Positions 9,690-19,200 of a DNA stretch of 64,000 nt are shown in pieces; position 1 is the stretch's first letter; each line of letters opens with the position of its first letter. Below the pieces are notes generated by a model. The model saw only the letters and a program-made list of their open reading frames with translations, searched no databases and was not told the DNA's origin. The position numbers and the translations under genes are program-made. The stretch is from UPXZ01 sp964634605 (GTDB lineage Bacteria; Bacteroidota; Bacteroidia; Bacteroidales; Paludibacteraceae): assembly GCA_964634605.1 (NCBI GenBank), contig CAZWLJ010000004.1, forward strand, positions 62,001-126,000, given 5' to 3'.

Positions 9690-10136
9690 TTACTGATTAT
9701 CAATGTTTTCCGGACTTTCATCGCTGGTATGCATGGAAGTGGCAATGACCAGTTTCAGTTTATTTCTATTGGCAATATCGAGCACACGGACTACTTCCTT
9801 ATATGCAATTTCCTGGTCGGCATAGAGTGCCAGATAGGTTGTCGTATCTTTAGCTATCAGGCTCAGAATTTGCTCTTCGAGCATTTCAGGCAAAACTTCA
9901 ACGGCTTTTTCCTTGTCCCCGGCAACGTAATACTTACCTTCTTTATCTATCGAGACTCTTGCAACTACCTGTTTTGTAGCCGTTTCGGATCCGCTTTGAG
10001 GCAAATTGATTTTAATATCGTTCGGAGTTGTCATCGTCGACGATATTACAAAGAACAGCAACAGCAAAAAAATTATGTCGGTCATTGACGACATCGGAAA
10101 TCCGCTCTCCAGTCTGCTTCTTCTTTTTAATGCCAT
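9690..10136 (-). CDS. exbD: ExbD/TolR biopolymer transport protein
   Basis: A 148-residue protein with a single N-terminal membrane helix (SSMTDIIFLLLLFFVISSTM, about 16-35). The helix carries the proton-pathway aspartate in the SMTDIIFLLL motif typical of ExbD/TolR. The rest is the periplasmic domain. It works with ExbB and a TonB protein in the inner membrane. It lies between exbB (103 nt upstream) and the TonB-like gene (3 nt downstream), the normal order. Confidence 0.94.
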   Translation of the reverse strand: MALKRRSRLESGFPMSSMTDIIFLLLLFFVISSTMTTPNDIKINLPQSGSETATKQVVARVSIDKEGKYYVAGDKEKAVEVLPEMLEEQILSLIAKDTTTYLALYADQEIAYKEVVRVLDIANRNKLKLVIATSMHTSDESPENIDNQ

Positions 10137-10239
10137 TTTTCTATTGTTTTGTGATTGAGCTGTAGTACGATTCGAAACACGATTATTCTGTTACTATCCC
10201 GTATCCACGCTCCTGTTTATTGTCCTTACTTTTAAAAAA

Positions 10240-10935
10240 CTATTTTGAAGGCTCGTTCAGTAAATCCATGAATTCCAGCGTTTTGGACTCGAGATTCCTG
10301 ATTACTGAATCGACACGCGAAATGAGGTAATTGTAGGCAAAATAAGCCAGAATCCCAACAATAAGCCCTCCTACCGTGGTTACCATAGCCTGATACATTC
10401 CCGACGACAAATCAATGAGTTGAACGACTCCGGTTGAATTTTGAGTCATGTTATAAAATACCAGCACCATTCCGGTTACTGTCCCGAGGAAACCGAGCAT
10501 AGGCGCACCACCCGAAATTGTCGCCAGGAGAACCAGACTTTTTTCAAGTTTTGAAATTTCAAGGTTTCCCACATTTTCCACTGCAAGAAGCACATCGTTC
10601 ATCGGTCTGCCGAGACGGCTAATACCTTTTTCAATCATTCGTGAAGCCGGTGAATCGGTATCGCGGCAAAGTTTCTGTGCTGAATCCAGTTTTCCCTCGA
10701 GTATGTAGTCTTTTATCCGGTTCATGAATGATTTGTCTTCCCTGGATGCCTTGTTGATTGTAATCACTCTTTCGATAAAAATATAGACTGCCAGAGCCAG
10801 CATGGCTGCCAGTATAATCATTATCGGGCCTCCATAGGTAGTCATTTCCCACAAATTCATTTTTTCAGGTACTTTCTGTATTTCAGTAACTGCTACCTGT
10901 GCAGCTGCCTGCTGTAATAAAATCTGTAAATTCAT
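10240..10935 (-). CDS. exbB: ExbB/TolQ (MotA/TolQ/ExbB) proton channel
   Basis: A 231-residue inner-membrane protein with three predicted helices (about 33-55, 130-155 and 170-195). The segment GGAPMLGFLGTVTGMVLVF is the conserved core of the family, and GMYQAMVTTVGGLIVGI is the third helix. It forms the proton-driven motor with ExbD and TonB. It starts 40 nt after pdxJ. Confidence 0.95.
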   Translation of the reverse strand: MNLQILLQQAAAQVAVTEIQKVPEKMNLWEMTTYGGPIMIILAAMLALAVYIFIERVITINKASREDKSFMNRIKDYILEGKLDSAQKLCRDTDSPASRMIEKGISRLGRPMNDVLLAVENVGNLEISKLEKSLVLLATISGGAPMLGFLGTVTGMVLVFYNMTQNSTGVVQLIDLSSGMYQAMVTTVGGLIVGILAYFAYNYLISRVDSVIRNLESKTLEFMDLLNEPSK

Positions 10936-10975
10936 ATTGTATTCAAGTTGAATAAGAAAATTTATCTGTGTTTAA

Positions 10976-11695
10976 TCAATTTTCAGTCAATCGGGCTTTG
11001 TATTGTCTGATGGCATCTTCCAGTCCCAGATACAGTGCATCGGCAATGAGTGCATGACCGATGGAGACTTCATCAAGCCAGGGAATATTCTGATGCAGGA
11101 ATGCCAGATTATCCAGATTAAGGTCATGTCCGGCATTGACTCCCAAACCAAGCCGGTGAGCTTCTTTGGCTGCCTGAACAAACGGATAAACGGACGCAAA
11201 TTTGTTTGTTTTATAACCTGCTGCATAGGGTTCGGTATAGAGTTCCACACGGTCGGCACCAGTTTTAGCAGCGTATTCAATGTTTTTGAGGTCTGTATCT
11301 ACGAAAACGGAAACCCGGATTCCTTCTTTTTGAAATGTGCTAACAACTTCCTGCAGGAATACCAGGTTCTTCATGGTATCCCATCCGGCATTGGATGTAA
11401 TGGCATCGGGTGCATCGGGAACCAGGGTGACCTGCGCGGGTTTCACCTCTCTGACCAGTTGAATAAAGTCTGCCGACGGATACCCTTCAATATTAAATTC
11501 GGTGGTTAATACCGGCTTCAATTCCCTTACATCCGAGTAACGGATGTGTCGTTCGTCAGGGCGGGGATGTACCGTAATACCTTCGGCGCCAAAACGCTCA
11601 CAATCAAGCGCTACACTTCCCACGTTCGGCACATTTCCGCCGCGTGAATTGCGCAAAGTTGCAATTTTATTAATATTTACACTTAATTTCGTCAT
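10976..11695 (-). CDS. pdxJ: Pyridoxine 5'-phosphate synthase PdxJ
   Basis: PdxJ condenses 1-deoxyxylulose 5-phosphate with 3-amino-2-oxopropyl phosphate to make pyridoxine 5'-phosphate, the last ring-forming step of the DXP-dependent vitamin B6 route. The 239-residue protein begins MTKLSVNINKIATLRNSRGG and contains the family segments HPRPDERHI, VTLVPDAP, RVELYTEPYA and VNAGHDLN. I placed the start at 11695; an in-frame extension of 39 codons upstream lacks family similarity. First gene of the minus-strand train leading into exbB/exbD/tonB. Confidence 0.97.
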   Translation of the reverse strand: MTKLSVNINKIATLRNSRGGNVPNVGSVALDCERFGAEGITVHPRPDERHIRYSDVRELKPVLTTEFNIEGYPSADFIQLVREVKPAQVTLVPDAPDAITSNAGWDTMKNLVFLQEVVSTFQKEGIRVSVFVDTDLKNIEYAAKTGADRVELYTEPYAAGYKTNKFASVYPFVQAAKEAHRLGLGVNAGHDLNLDNLAFLHQNIPWLDEVSIGHALIADALYLGLEDAIRQYKARLTEN

Positions 11696-11742
11696 CTTTT
11701 GAAAATAAATTAACACAACATTTTTTATTCCCCGATAGGACT

Positions 11743-11750
11743 CAAAAATA
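11743..11750 (-). promoter_or_regulatory. -7 promoter motif for pdxJ
   Basis: TATTTTTG on the minus strand fits TAnnTTTG. It is 47 nt before the chosen pdxJ start and inside the rejected upstream extension, supporting the shorter start. Confidence 0.45.
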
Positions 11751-12004
11751 AATTTGTGTGTTTGAATTCCATTTTGTTCCTTTGCATGTCGAAAGGAATC
11801 AAAGGAATGCAAATTTAACTCAAAAAAAACGAAGTAATTGTATAAAACGATAATTCTTTCGAATTTTTAAACATTCAAATTATCTCCGCTTTAGCTCATT
11901 ATTTCGTTGCCCGATGATTATTTTCAGGCTGGTTTGAAATCGTGTTTTCGGGGAATAACCGGTAACTACCCCGACTCCCGGCGAGGTAATATTTTTTCTG
12001 ATTC

Positions 12005-12012
12005 TATGTTTG
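12005..12012 (+). promoter_or_regulatory. -7 promoter motif for nadK
   Basis: TATGTTTG fits TAnnTTTG, 25 nt before the nadK ATG, implying a very short leader. Confidence 0.5.
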
Positions 12013-12037
12013 TTTCTTAATTTGCATATCGTACGTA

Positions 12038-12928
12038 ATGGAACTGAAAAACACAAAACGCATTGCTCTTTTCGGAAATCTTCATCGCACCGAAATGGAG
12101 AATCAGTTGCTCGAACTGGTTCATTATTTTCATCAGATGAATGTGGTTGTAGTACTTGATGAGTACCTGAAACTTTACATGGATGAAAAATTTCATACCA
12201 CTTTTGACCGGGTGGAGTTGATTTCCGATGATAATTTCAGCGCTGACCTGGCTTTGAGTATCGGCGGGGATGGTACTTTTCTGAACACGGCTGCCCGTGT
12301 CGGGAACAAGGATATTCCTATTCTTGGCATTAATACAGGCAGGCTCGGATTTCTGGCCGATGTGGCTAAAGATGAAATAATCCAGACCCTCCAGGCGGTT
12401 TTCGAAGGGCAATACACCATCGAGAAAAGAAGCCTACTAAAATTGCAGACCCTGGACGGGTCACGGCTCGACTCGCCTTATGCCCTGAATGATATCGCAA
12501 TATCGAAACAGGACAGCAATTCCATGATCATAGTCAATGCCTTTACCAACGGTGAGCTCATCAACAGCTATCAGGCCGATGGACTGATTATTTCTACCCC
12601 GACAGGTTCAACAGCTTATTCGATGAGTGCCGGAGGCCCCATTGTGGTTCCAAATGCACGGAGTTTTGTGATTTCACCCGTTGCATCACACAGCCTGAAC
12701 GTGCGTCCGCTCATTGTTCCCGATGACTGGGAAATTGATATGCAGGTGATCAGCAGAAGTAACAGCTACCTGGTTTCGATTGACGGACGCTCCAAAATTC
12801 TCGACCACAGCACAAAGCTTCGGTTGAAAAAAGCCGATTACTGCACTCAGGTTCTGAAACCATTGAATCATACTTTTTTCGAAACTCTGAGGAAAAAATT
12901 ATTGTGGGGAGCTGATGTGAGAAAATAA
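12038..12928 (+). CDS. nadK: NAD kinase
   Basis: Phosphorylates NAD to NADP in the cytosol. The 296-residue protein has the diagnostic GGDG motif (residues 76-79, in SIGGDGTFLNTA), the LND motif (YALNDIAIS) and the glycine-rich STPTGSTAYSMSAGGP segment of the ATP/NAD-kinase family. Length is normal. It stands alone on the plus strand between two minus-strand groups. Confidence 0.97.
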   Translation: MELKNTKRIALFGNLHRTEMENQLLELVHYFHQMNVVVVLDEYLKLYMDEKFHTTFDRVELISDDNFSADLALSIGGDGTFLNTAARVGNKDIPILGINTGRLGFLADVAKDEIIQTLQAVFEGQYTIEKRSLLKLQTLDGSRLDSPYALNDIAISKQDSNSMIIVNAFTNGELINSYQADGLIISTPTGSTAYSMSAGGPIVVPNARSFVISPVASHSLNVRPLIVPDDWEIDMQVISRSNSYLVSIDGRSKILDHSTKLRLKKADYCTQVLKPLNHTFFETLRKKLLWGADVRK

Positions 12929-12936
12929 ACTCTGTA

Positions 12937-13608
12937 TCAGAATTTTACGGGCAATATTATTTTTCGCCTCGCCGCACCTGCGGGGGTTATTACCGTGCGG
13001 TCAAAATGAGGCAATACACTTCTGAAAGTACCTTTCAATTCTGTTTTACCATCGAGGATGAAACTGCACCGGATATCATACACTCCATCTTCTGAAGCGC
13101 TTGCGTTCATCGTTCCGTCGGTTACATATACTATTTTTGATTTGGTCGGATCTGATTCGATGTAATACATATACGTTCCCGACGGAATTGCTTCCCGGTT
13201 GTCTTCGAATTTTTTTCCGGCAAAAAACGAGTACGGCTCTCCGGTTTGTGACATCTGGTAAGTGCCTGCAGGTAGCAATGTATCAGACGGAGCACTGAAA
13301 ATGTCTTCAATAATCAGATATTGCCCCGTACCATCCAGTTTGTTTTCATCATTTATTTTCAGTTTATCAGTGAATAAATGCAGACTGATTACATTATTAC
13401 GGATTCCGTAATGGCTGTAATAATTCCCGTAGAAATCGGCAAAACCCCATGTAAACTCGGGTGAAACATTGTACTGATAAGGCACGGGTGCATCTGCCGG
13501 TTTGCACCCTGCTATCGAAAACAGGATCAAAATCAGTATCAGAATTTTATTTTCGCCTGCCTGAAAGACTCTTTTCTTTAACAAAGCTTTTGTAATTAAA
13601 TTATTCAT
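12937..13608 (-). CDS. Putative lipoprotein of unknown function
   Basis: A 223-residue protein with a hydrophobic stretch and lipobox IAGC (Cys35). The N-terminal region before the hydrophobic core is unusually long and basic. No later methionine precedes the lipobox, so the start is the only ATG option. The mature part has alternating polar and aromatic beta-type sequence (HYGIRNNVISLHLF, GTYMYYIESDP). I do not recognise a family. It is convergent with nadK (8 nt gap) and follows the permease gene by 36 nt. Confidence 0.7.
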   Translation of the reverse strand: MNNLITKALLKKRVFQAGENKILILILILFSIAGCKPADAPVPYQYNVSPEFTWGFADFYGNYYSHYGIRNNVISLHLFTDKLKINDENKLDGTGQYLIIEDIFSAPSDTLLPAGTYQMSQTGEPYSFFAGKKFEDNREAIPSGTYMYYIESDPTKSKIVYVTDGTMNASASEDGVYDIRCSFILDGKTELKGTFRSVLPHFDRTVITPAGAARRKIILPVKF

Positions 13609-13644
13609 AACCGACAGTTTTTTTTCATTATTTTCCGTTAATCA

Positions 13645-14880
13645 TCATTCACCTGCCTTATAACGCGCCGTGATGTATTTAACCGGATAAAGTGCGGCCA
13701 GAAATCCCATTACCAGCACACTCACAAACGTGATAAGCACATCCGACAGCAGGAGCACCACAGGATAGGCTTCTACCACATAATTATCGCCTCCGAGTTT
13801 CAGGAATCCAAAATGCTGCTGCAATAAAATCACGATCAATCCCAATAAAATTCCCACAACAGCGCCCAGAATGGAAATCATCCATCCTTCGAACAGGAAA
13901 ATTCTTTTCATAAGTTTATCGTCAGCTCCCATGCTTCTCAAGACCTGAATATCATCCTTTTTTTCAAGGATAAGCATCGAGAGCGAGCCGATGATGTTAA
14001 ATGTGGCTATAAGAAGTATAAAAGAGAGAATCAGGTAAGTAATCCATTTCTCCATTCTGGTAATCTTGAAGAAATCTTCCTGTTGTTCATATTTATCCTG
14101 TACTTTGAAACGGTCACCGACAAGCGCTTTTATGTCCGCCCTGGTTTTCTGCAAATCTGCTGTTTTGTTCAGTTTAAGTTCGAGAGCAGATACAGTCGTT
14201 GAGTCGTATTCAAATATTTCACGCGCCAGGCGGATAGAGGTAAGAACATACTGGTCGTCGTACTCGGGCTGATTGACCACAAAAATACCTGAAACGTACG
14301 CAGATGCCGGATTAAAACTGCTTTCAGGGCGTAGCAGATTAATCTTTCCTGTTCTTTTGGGTGCAAGAATCTGTAGCGGGCTTATCATCAGGGCATTAAA
14401 GCCCAGTTTGTTGGCTACTCCAATTCCGGCTACCGCCCTTTCAGAAACTCCGTCGAATAACTGAAACCTTCCATCGTATATAATGCTGTCGATATTGGTA
14501 ACCTTTTCGAAACTATCGCTCACCCCCATGATTCTGGCAGGCATCTGCCGGTCGTCAAAACTCAGCAAGGCAGTCTCTTCAATCACTTCTGCATAGCTGG
14601 CCACATTCGTAAGTACTTTCACTTTACCGAATTCAGGAGTATTTGCATCAAATGTCTTTCCTTCGACAAGCGAAATTTTCATATCCGGATCAAAAGCGGA
14701 GAACATGCCCTCGATGAGAGTACCGAATCCATTGAAAACAGACAATACGCAAATCAAAGCAGCAGTTCCGATGGATACTCCGGCAGCTGATATCCCCGAA
14801 ATGATATTAATAGCGTTGTGTGATTTTTTTGAGAAAAGATAGCGTTTAGCTACCCAAAATGCAAATTTCTGGCTGTCCAT
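13645..14880 (-). CDS. LolC/LolE-type ABC transporter permease (FtsX-like)
   Basis: A 411-residue inner-membrane protein of the lipoprotein-releasing permease family. It has an N-terminal helix after AFWVAKRYLFSKKSHNAIN, a large periplasmic domain (about 50-265), then three C-terminal helices in an FtsX domain (about 275-400). The segment EKKDDIQVLRSMGADDKLMK between helices is typical. It would extract lipoproteins from the inner membrane with a LolD ATPase, which is not adjacent. Downstream of rbfA on the same strand. Confidence 0.9.
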   Translation of the reverse strand: MDSQKFAFWVAKRYLFSKKSHNAINIISGISAAGVSIGTAALICVLSVFNGFGTLIEGMFSAFDPDMKISLVEGKTFDANTPEFGKVKVLTNVASYAEVIEETALLSFDDRQMPARIMGVSDSFEKVTNIDSIIYDGRFQLFDGVSERAVAGIGVANKLGFNALMISPLQILAPKRTGKINLLRPESSFNPASAYVSGIFVVNQPEYDDQYVLTSIRLAREIFEYDSTTVSALELKLNKTADLQKTRADIKALVGDRFKVQDKYEQQEDFFKITRMEKWITYLILSFILLIATFNIIGSLSMLILEKKDDIQVLRSMGADDKLMKRIFLFEGWMISILGAVVGILLGLIVILLQQHFGFLKLGGDNYVVEAYPVVLLLSDVLITFVSVLVMGFLAALYPVKYITARYKAGE

Positions 14881-14998
14881 TTAGTCTGATAAACTTGCCC
14901 AGAATCCCTGAAAAAGGGAAAAACCGGTTCGATTAGCTTTTATTGAAAGATATTATTTTTGTGTTCTTATTAAAATCTGCCTGAAACACTTTATTTCA

Positions 14999-15355
14999 TC
15001 AGGAAACTGGATTTTCCTTGTCTTTATTTAATAGTTTATCGATATTTTCGAGATAATCGAGGCTATCGTCTATGTGAAAAAACAGCTCAGGAATGATCCG
15101 CATCTGAAACCTTACCCGTTTGCCCAGTTCAAACCTAATGGATTTTGCATCACCATGAATTTTTTCCAGAACCTCACCGGCTTTTTCGCTCGGAAAAATA
15201 CTCAGCCTGGCTCTTGCCACACTCAGATCAGGGCTTACCGTAACTGCCGTAACACTGATGAGCGTACCATGCAATTCACGGGCGTAATGAAGAAAAATGT
15301 CTCCGAGCTCTTTTTGAAGCAATCGTGCTATTTTTTGTTGTCTTGTTGTTTCCAT
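14999..15355 (-). CDS. rbfA: Ribosome-binding factor A
   Basis: A 118-residue KH-like protein that helps mature the 30S subunit. It starts METTRQQKIARLLQKELG and contains HGTLISVTAVTVSPDLSVARA and the C-terminal IPELFFHIDDSLD segment, all typical of RbfA. I chose the Met at 15355 rather than the one two codons earlier; either is possible. It lies upstream of the permease gene. Confidence 0.94.
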   Translation of the reverse strand: METTRQQKIARLLQKELGDIFLHYARELHGTLISVTAVTVSPDLSVARARLSIFPSEKAGEVLEKIHGDAKSIRFELGKRVRFQMRIIPELFFHIDDSLDYLENIDKLLNKDKENPVS

Positions 15356-15468
15356 AATCAAAAATTCACACCCCGAAAAAAGGGTAATCGTTTGTTAATC
15401 AAAAATCTTTAATTTATATTATCTTGTCCGGGTTATTCTAAAAAAATTTCAGGCAGGCCGGGTGGCTG

Positions 15469-17016
15469 TCACACCTTCCATTCAAACCCGTCTTTCGTAT
15501 CTTTTATCTCGAATCCGTATGATGTAAGTTCATTGCGGATTCTGTCGGATGTTGCCCAGTCTTTGTTTTTTTTGGCTTCCAGGCGGATATTCAGCAGTAA
15601 ATCAACCGCTTTTTTGTAAGCTTCCACACCTTCCGATGCTGTTTCAGATGTTTGAATTCCCAAAATATCTTCGGCAAAAAGCTTGAAAACGGATTTTAAT
15701 TCGTGCAGGTCTGATTGTGAAATCGTTTCTTTGCCATCGTACACAAGGTTAATAATCCGCAGACTTTCAAACAGATGCGAGATGAGAACGGGAGTGTTCA
15801 GGTCGTCTTTCATGGCATCTTCACATTTCAGGCGTAAATCGCCTATTTCAATGCTTGATTTTTCACCCGGTGTGAGCTTCAGAAGTCTGGCGTAGCCTTC
15901 CAGCAAACGTTCCAGTCCTTTTTCGGAAGCTTCAAGGGCTTCGCTGCTGAAGTCTACTGTACCCCGGTAGTGTGCCTGCAGGATGAAAAACCGAATGGTC
16001 ATCGGACTGAACGGCTTAGAAAGTAACGGATGATTTCCGGTAAAAAACTGTTCGAGCGTGATGAAATTGCCCAGCGATTTTCCCATTTTTTGCCCGCCGA
16101 TGGTTATCATGTTGTTGTGCATCCAGTAGCGCACGCTGTTTTTTCCGAGTCCTGCCTGATTTTGAGCTATTTCGCACTCGTGATGCGGAAACATCAGATC
16201 CATTCCTCCTCCGTGAATATCAAATTCTTCGCCCAGATACCTGGTAGCCATAGCTGAACATTCCATATGCCAGCCCGGAAAACCTGTGCTCCAGGGTGCT
16301 TTCCATCGCATAATGTGTTCGGGCGATGCTTTTTTCCAGAGAGCAAAATCTACTGAACGCCGTTTTTCGCTCTGGCCGTCGAGCACACGTGTATTTTCCT
16401 GAATCTCGTCGATATTCCTCCCTGAAAGTATGCCGTAAGCCCCCCTGCCCTGTTCGGAAGTGAAATCATTGTTGTATTTTTCAACATCAAAATAAACCGA
16501 GCCATCGCTCTCGTAAGCATAACCTGCACGGAGAATCTTCTCCACGAATTCTATCTGTTCGGGGATATGCCCTGATGCTTTCGGCTCAATGCTCGGCGGA
16601 AGCACATTGAGCAAATCCATTGCCCTGTGGTAGCGGAGTGTGTAATGCTGTACGATTTCCATCGGCTCCAGTTCTTCCAGACGGGCTTTTTTCCCGATTT
16701 TATCTTCACCTTCGTCGGCATCGTTTTCAAGATGGCCTACATCGGTGATGTTGCGCACGTAGCGCACTTTGTAGCCCAAATGCTGTAAGTATCGAAACAA
16801 GATATCAAATGTGATTGCCGGACGCGCATGACCCAAATGCGGATCGCCGTAAACGGTCGGACCGCACACGTACATGCCCACATTGGGTGAGTGAAGCGGA
16901 ATAAATAGTTCTTTTTTGCGTGTAAGTGTATTGTAAACAAAGAAATCAGCCCCCCGTCCACCTGAAGGGTCAGTAAGTATGGGGCTGACAGTATTTTCTG
17001 TATTATTTTTTTCCAT
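15469..17016 (-). CDS. cysS: Cysteinyl-tRNA synthetase
   Basis: A 515-residue class I synthetase that charges tRNA-Cys. Visible motifs are the HIGH-type signature HLGH within GPTVYGDPHLGHARP, the zinc-site Cys in YVCGPTVYG and in GWHMECSAM, HHECEIAQ, and the KMSKS-type loop as KMGKSLGN. The N-terminal 25 residues before NTLTRKKELF are somewhat longer than usual. The only tRNA gene in the window, at 30174, is tRNA-Cys. Confidence 0.97.
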   Translation of the reverse strand: MEKNNTENTVSPILTDPSGGRGADFFVYNTLTRKKELFIPLHSPNVGMYVCGPTVYGDPHLGHARPAITFDILFRYLQHLGYKVRYVRNITDVGHLENDADEGEDKIGKKARLEELEPMEIVQHYTLRYHRAMDLLNVLPPSIEPKASGHIPEQIEFVEKILRAGYAYESDGSVYFDVEKYNNDFTSEQGRGAYGILSGRNIDEIQENTRVLDGQSEKRRSVDFALWKKASPEHIMRWKAPWSTGFPGWHMECSAMATRYLGEEFDIHGGGMDLMFPHHECEIAQNQAGLGKNSVRYWMHNNMITIGGQKMGKSLGNFITLEQFFTGNHPLLSKPFSPMTIRFFILQAHYRGTVDFSSEALEASEKGLERLLEGYARLLKLTPGEKSSIEIGDLRLKCEDAMKDDLNTPVLISHLFESLRIINLVYDGKETISQSDLHELKSVFKLFAEDILGIQTSETASEGVEAYKKAVDLLLNIRLEAKKNKDWATSDRIRNELTSYGFEIKDTKDGFEWKV

Positions 17017-17051
17017 TATTCTGTAGTTTTTCTTTCTGCTCTGTTAAAAAA

Positions 17052-17074
17052 TTCTCCCTTCAGGGATTCAGGGG
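17052..17074 (-). repeat. Short dispersed repeat copy (CCCCTnAnTCCCTGAAGGG type)
   Basis: On the minus strand this reads CCCCTGAATCCCTGAAGGGA, one of five related degenerate copies in the window. It sits between cysS and the DnaJ-domain gene. Confidence 0.55.
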
Positions 17075-17081
17075 CTGATTT

Positions 17082-17840
17082 CTATTTAAATCCCCTCATT
17101 TTTTTCAGTTCCTCGTATGCCTCGTTGATGGCACGAAATTTCTCAGTGGCTTTTTTCTTAATCTCTTCTCCGAGATTAGCTACTGTGTCCGGATGATATT
17201 TTTTTGCCATTGCCCGGTAGGCTTTTTTAATTTCATCATCGGTGGCATCCGGTTTTAGTTCCAGCGCAGCGTATGCCCAGTTAACATCCTTTACCCGGTT
17301 GTATGGTGCTTTCAGCGCATCGAAATCGAGATTACTAACGCCTAAGTTCCACGAAATGCGCTGAATGACATTCAGTTCATACTGATTTTCGGCGCCATCG
17401 GCATAAGCTATTTCGAAGAGAAGGTGTATCAGTTCGAGTTTCGAGGCGTAGTTCATAGCGTAATTTATCTGTCTTGCCACTTCCTCATCATTGATATTCT
17501 GTTTCAACAGGTTTTTCAGTATTTGCAATGCTTCCAGGGCACCTTCCTCGCCAAAATTAGCCAGCAGAAAACGCTTTGCCACGTCCAGTTCCTGTTTCTT
17601 GGGACTTCCGTCGGCTTTCATCACGCAGGCAATAAGCACCAGCAGACTCATTTTGAAATCTCCCTCGGCAGTTCTATTGTACCTGTTCGTTCCCCGTGGC
17701 TGCTGTTCATACTGCTCCATATTGACCAGCCCGGCTGACCCATCAATGAGCGAACCGATTGCAAAACCAATCAAGCCACCAATCGGACCTCCCAGCACAA
17801 AGCCCAGTCCGCCTGTAATCCATTTGGTAAAACCAGCCAT
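17082..17840 (-). CDS. TerB-like / DnaJ C-terminal domain protein (DjlA-like)
   Basis: A 252-residue protein beginning MAGFTKWITGGLGFVLGGPIGG, a glycine-rich segment that may associate with the membrane. A TerB-like helical domain covers about 60-165 and a J domain about 185-250, with the HPD tripeptide in KKYHPDTVANLG. This is the layout of DjlA-type co-chaperones that stimulate DnaK. The first in-frame ATG, 24 codons earlier, gives a polar leader unlike the family, so I use 17840. Confidence 0.9.
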   Translation of the reverse strand: MAGFTKWITGGLGFVLGGPIGGLIGFAIGSLIDGSAGLVNMEQYEQQPRGTNRYNRTAEGDFKMSLLVLIACVMKADGSPKKQELDVAKRFLLANFGEEGALEALQILKNLLKQNINDEEVARQINYAMNYASKLELIHLLFEIAYADGAENQYELNVIQRISWNLGVSNLDFDALKAPYNRVKDVNWAYAALELKPDATDDEIKKAYRAMAKKYHPDTVANLGEEIKKKATEKFRAINEAYEELKKMRGFK

Positions 17841-17923
17841 TTTTAATATTCTGCTTTCTATAGTAGTAAATCGCTTACTGTAGCAGCGACTAATACCCGA
17901 TTTTATGAACAAAAATCACTCTA

Positions 17924-17931
17924 CAAAGATA
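17924..17931 (-). promoter_or_regulatory. -7 promoter motif for the DnaJ-domain gene
   Basis: TATCTTTG on the minus strand, a full match to TAnnTTTG, 83 nt before the chosen start and upstream of the alternative one. Confidence 0.5.
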
Positions 17932-18287
17932 ATAAAGAAATTTTCTTTATCCTTCAAAACTTTTAAAATAGATAAAAAATCAAATTGTCCGGGATAGAAA
18001 AGCGATTAGTCAACCAATTCATCCTGACACAAAAAACAGATTTAAGGTTATTTAACACAATGTGATTGCAGCGTTTTGGGTATGTAAATCATCATATAAT
18101 AAAAACAATGCTTATTTTTCATAAAAAGCCTCAAAGATGCTGACAACATTTTTTTTACTGTTAATTCTCTTTATGAGAAGCCCCGCAAAAGCTCGTACAA
18201 ACATTCAGCGCACTAAAAGTCCGACAGGCTTACCGGAAATTGTTTTCCTTTTGTTTCAGAAATTATCCGACAAGCAAAACAAAATAA

Positions 18288-18295
18288 TATCTTTG
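18288..18295 (+). promoter_or_regulatory. -7 promoter motif for the outer-membrane protein gene
   Basis: TATCTTTG, full match to TAnnTTTG, about 125 nt before the start codon, implying a leader of roughly 115 nt. Confidence 0.45.
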
Positions 18296-18420
18296 TATAA
18301 AACAATCATCAGCCCAAAATAACAGATTTATGAAACGGGCATGTTTACAGACTATCACCAAAGTCGATGAAAATCTGTTGTGCGAGTTCCATATAACCAT
18401 TAAAAACCAATTATTTACGC

Positions 18421-19188
18421 ATGAAAAAAATTGCTTTTGTTTTAGTTTCACTTTTGTTATTTACAAACTCATATGCTCAGAAAAATCATCATTTCCTGCT
18501 TGGGATTGATTTTGGAGGTGGTCCGGTTACAGGTGAAACAAGTGACAACTGGTCGATTCGGCAGGATTTAAGTCCCTACTCCGAATATAATTCTTTTTTA
18601 TCCGGTGTCAGAAATGAGTCGTCTTTGTTGTATTTCAGCATAAAACCGGAGCTCATTCTCAACCAAAGTCGATTCAGCGTGTCATCAGGCCTGCGTTTCA
18701 CAGTTTTAGACAGTTACCTGAAAGGTGGCATCAACGGCGAATATTTCTTTTTGCGCTATAAATCAGATGCTTCAGGCACTGAATATGCGCGTACAAAGGA
18801 ACTTTCGGAAACGGTGAGCTACCTGAGCATTCCGATGGAACTGAAATATGTTGCGATTCAGATCAGTAATGTGGGTTTCTATGCAAAAGTCGGCACGGAA
18901 GCCGGTCTGAAACTTAATTCTAAAAAAGAAATCGAATTCACTACCGAAGCTATGAACGAATACAAGGATGAAATCCTTGACAAAAACACCACTAAGATAA
19001 ACAGCATTTATTCTACTCTATACGGGGCTCTGGGAGTGAGATGGGAATCGCTGAAAGGAACACAGATAAACCTCGAATGGCTGCTTCCTTCGAAACTTCT
19101 GACTCAAAACAACCTGACTCAGATCAAGCCCGAAATGTATACGGGTTTTCAGGTTTCCGTGATGTTTCCACTGCAAAAAACAAAATAA
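18421..19188 (+). CDS. Outer-membrane beta-barrel protein (PorT-like)
   Basis: A 255-residue protein with a clear signal peptide (MKKIAFVLVSLLLFTNSYAQ). The mature part has alternating amphipathic strands (ISNVGFYAKVGTEAGLKLN, LYGALGVRWESLKGTQINLEW) and ends MYTGFQVSVMFPLQ, typical of small Bacteroidota beta-barrels. Function unknown. It is followed 12 nt later by a lipoprotein gene; the two probably form an operon ending at the 19833 terminator. Confidence 0.8.
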   Translation: MKKIAFVLVSLLLFTNSYAQKNHHFLLGIDFGGGPVTGETSDNWSIRQDLSPYSEYNSFLSGVRNESSLLYFSIKPELILNQSRFSVSSGLRFTVLDSYLKGGINGEYFFLRYKSDASGTEYARTKELSETVSYLSIPMELKYVAIQISNVGFYAKVGTEAGLKLNSKKEIEFTTEAMNEYKDEILDKNTTKINSIYSTLYGALGVRWESLKGTQINLEWLLPSKLLTQNNLTQIKPEMYTGFQVSVMFPLQKTK

Positions 19189-19200
19189 AATCAGAAATTT

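Larger units (their letters stand above)
11696..12037. other. Divergent intergenic region pdxJ/nadK
   Basis: 342 nt without a convincing gene. It holds a -7 motif for each flanking gene (TATTTTTG on minus at 11750-11743, TATGTTTG on plus at 12005-12012). Nothing else stands out. Confidence 0.6.
17841..18420. other. Divergent intergenic region with two promoter motifs, no supported gene
   Basis: 580 AT-rich nt. It contains -7 motifs TATCTTTG on minus (17931-17924, for the DnaJ-domain gene) and on plus (18288-18295, for the outer-membrane protein). A 61-codon plus-strand ORF at 18137 overlaps the plus promoter and has no family features, so I do not call it. Confidence 0.6.

Noticed and set aside
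11696..11812. Longer N-terminus for pdxJ
   Set aside because: The 39-codon extension contains the likely promoter and is unlike PdxJ proteins.
12935..13549. TATCAGAATTTTA repeated near both ends of the lipoprotein gene
   Set aside because: Only about 13 nt and AT-rich; consistent with chance, with no target-site features.
18137..18322. 61-codon plus-strand ORF in the intergenic region
   Set aside because: It overlaps a full -7 promoter motif, has a low-complexity hydrophobic start followed by polar residues and no family signal; likely chance in AT-rich DNA.
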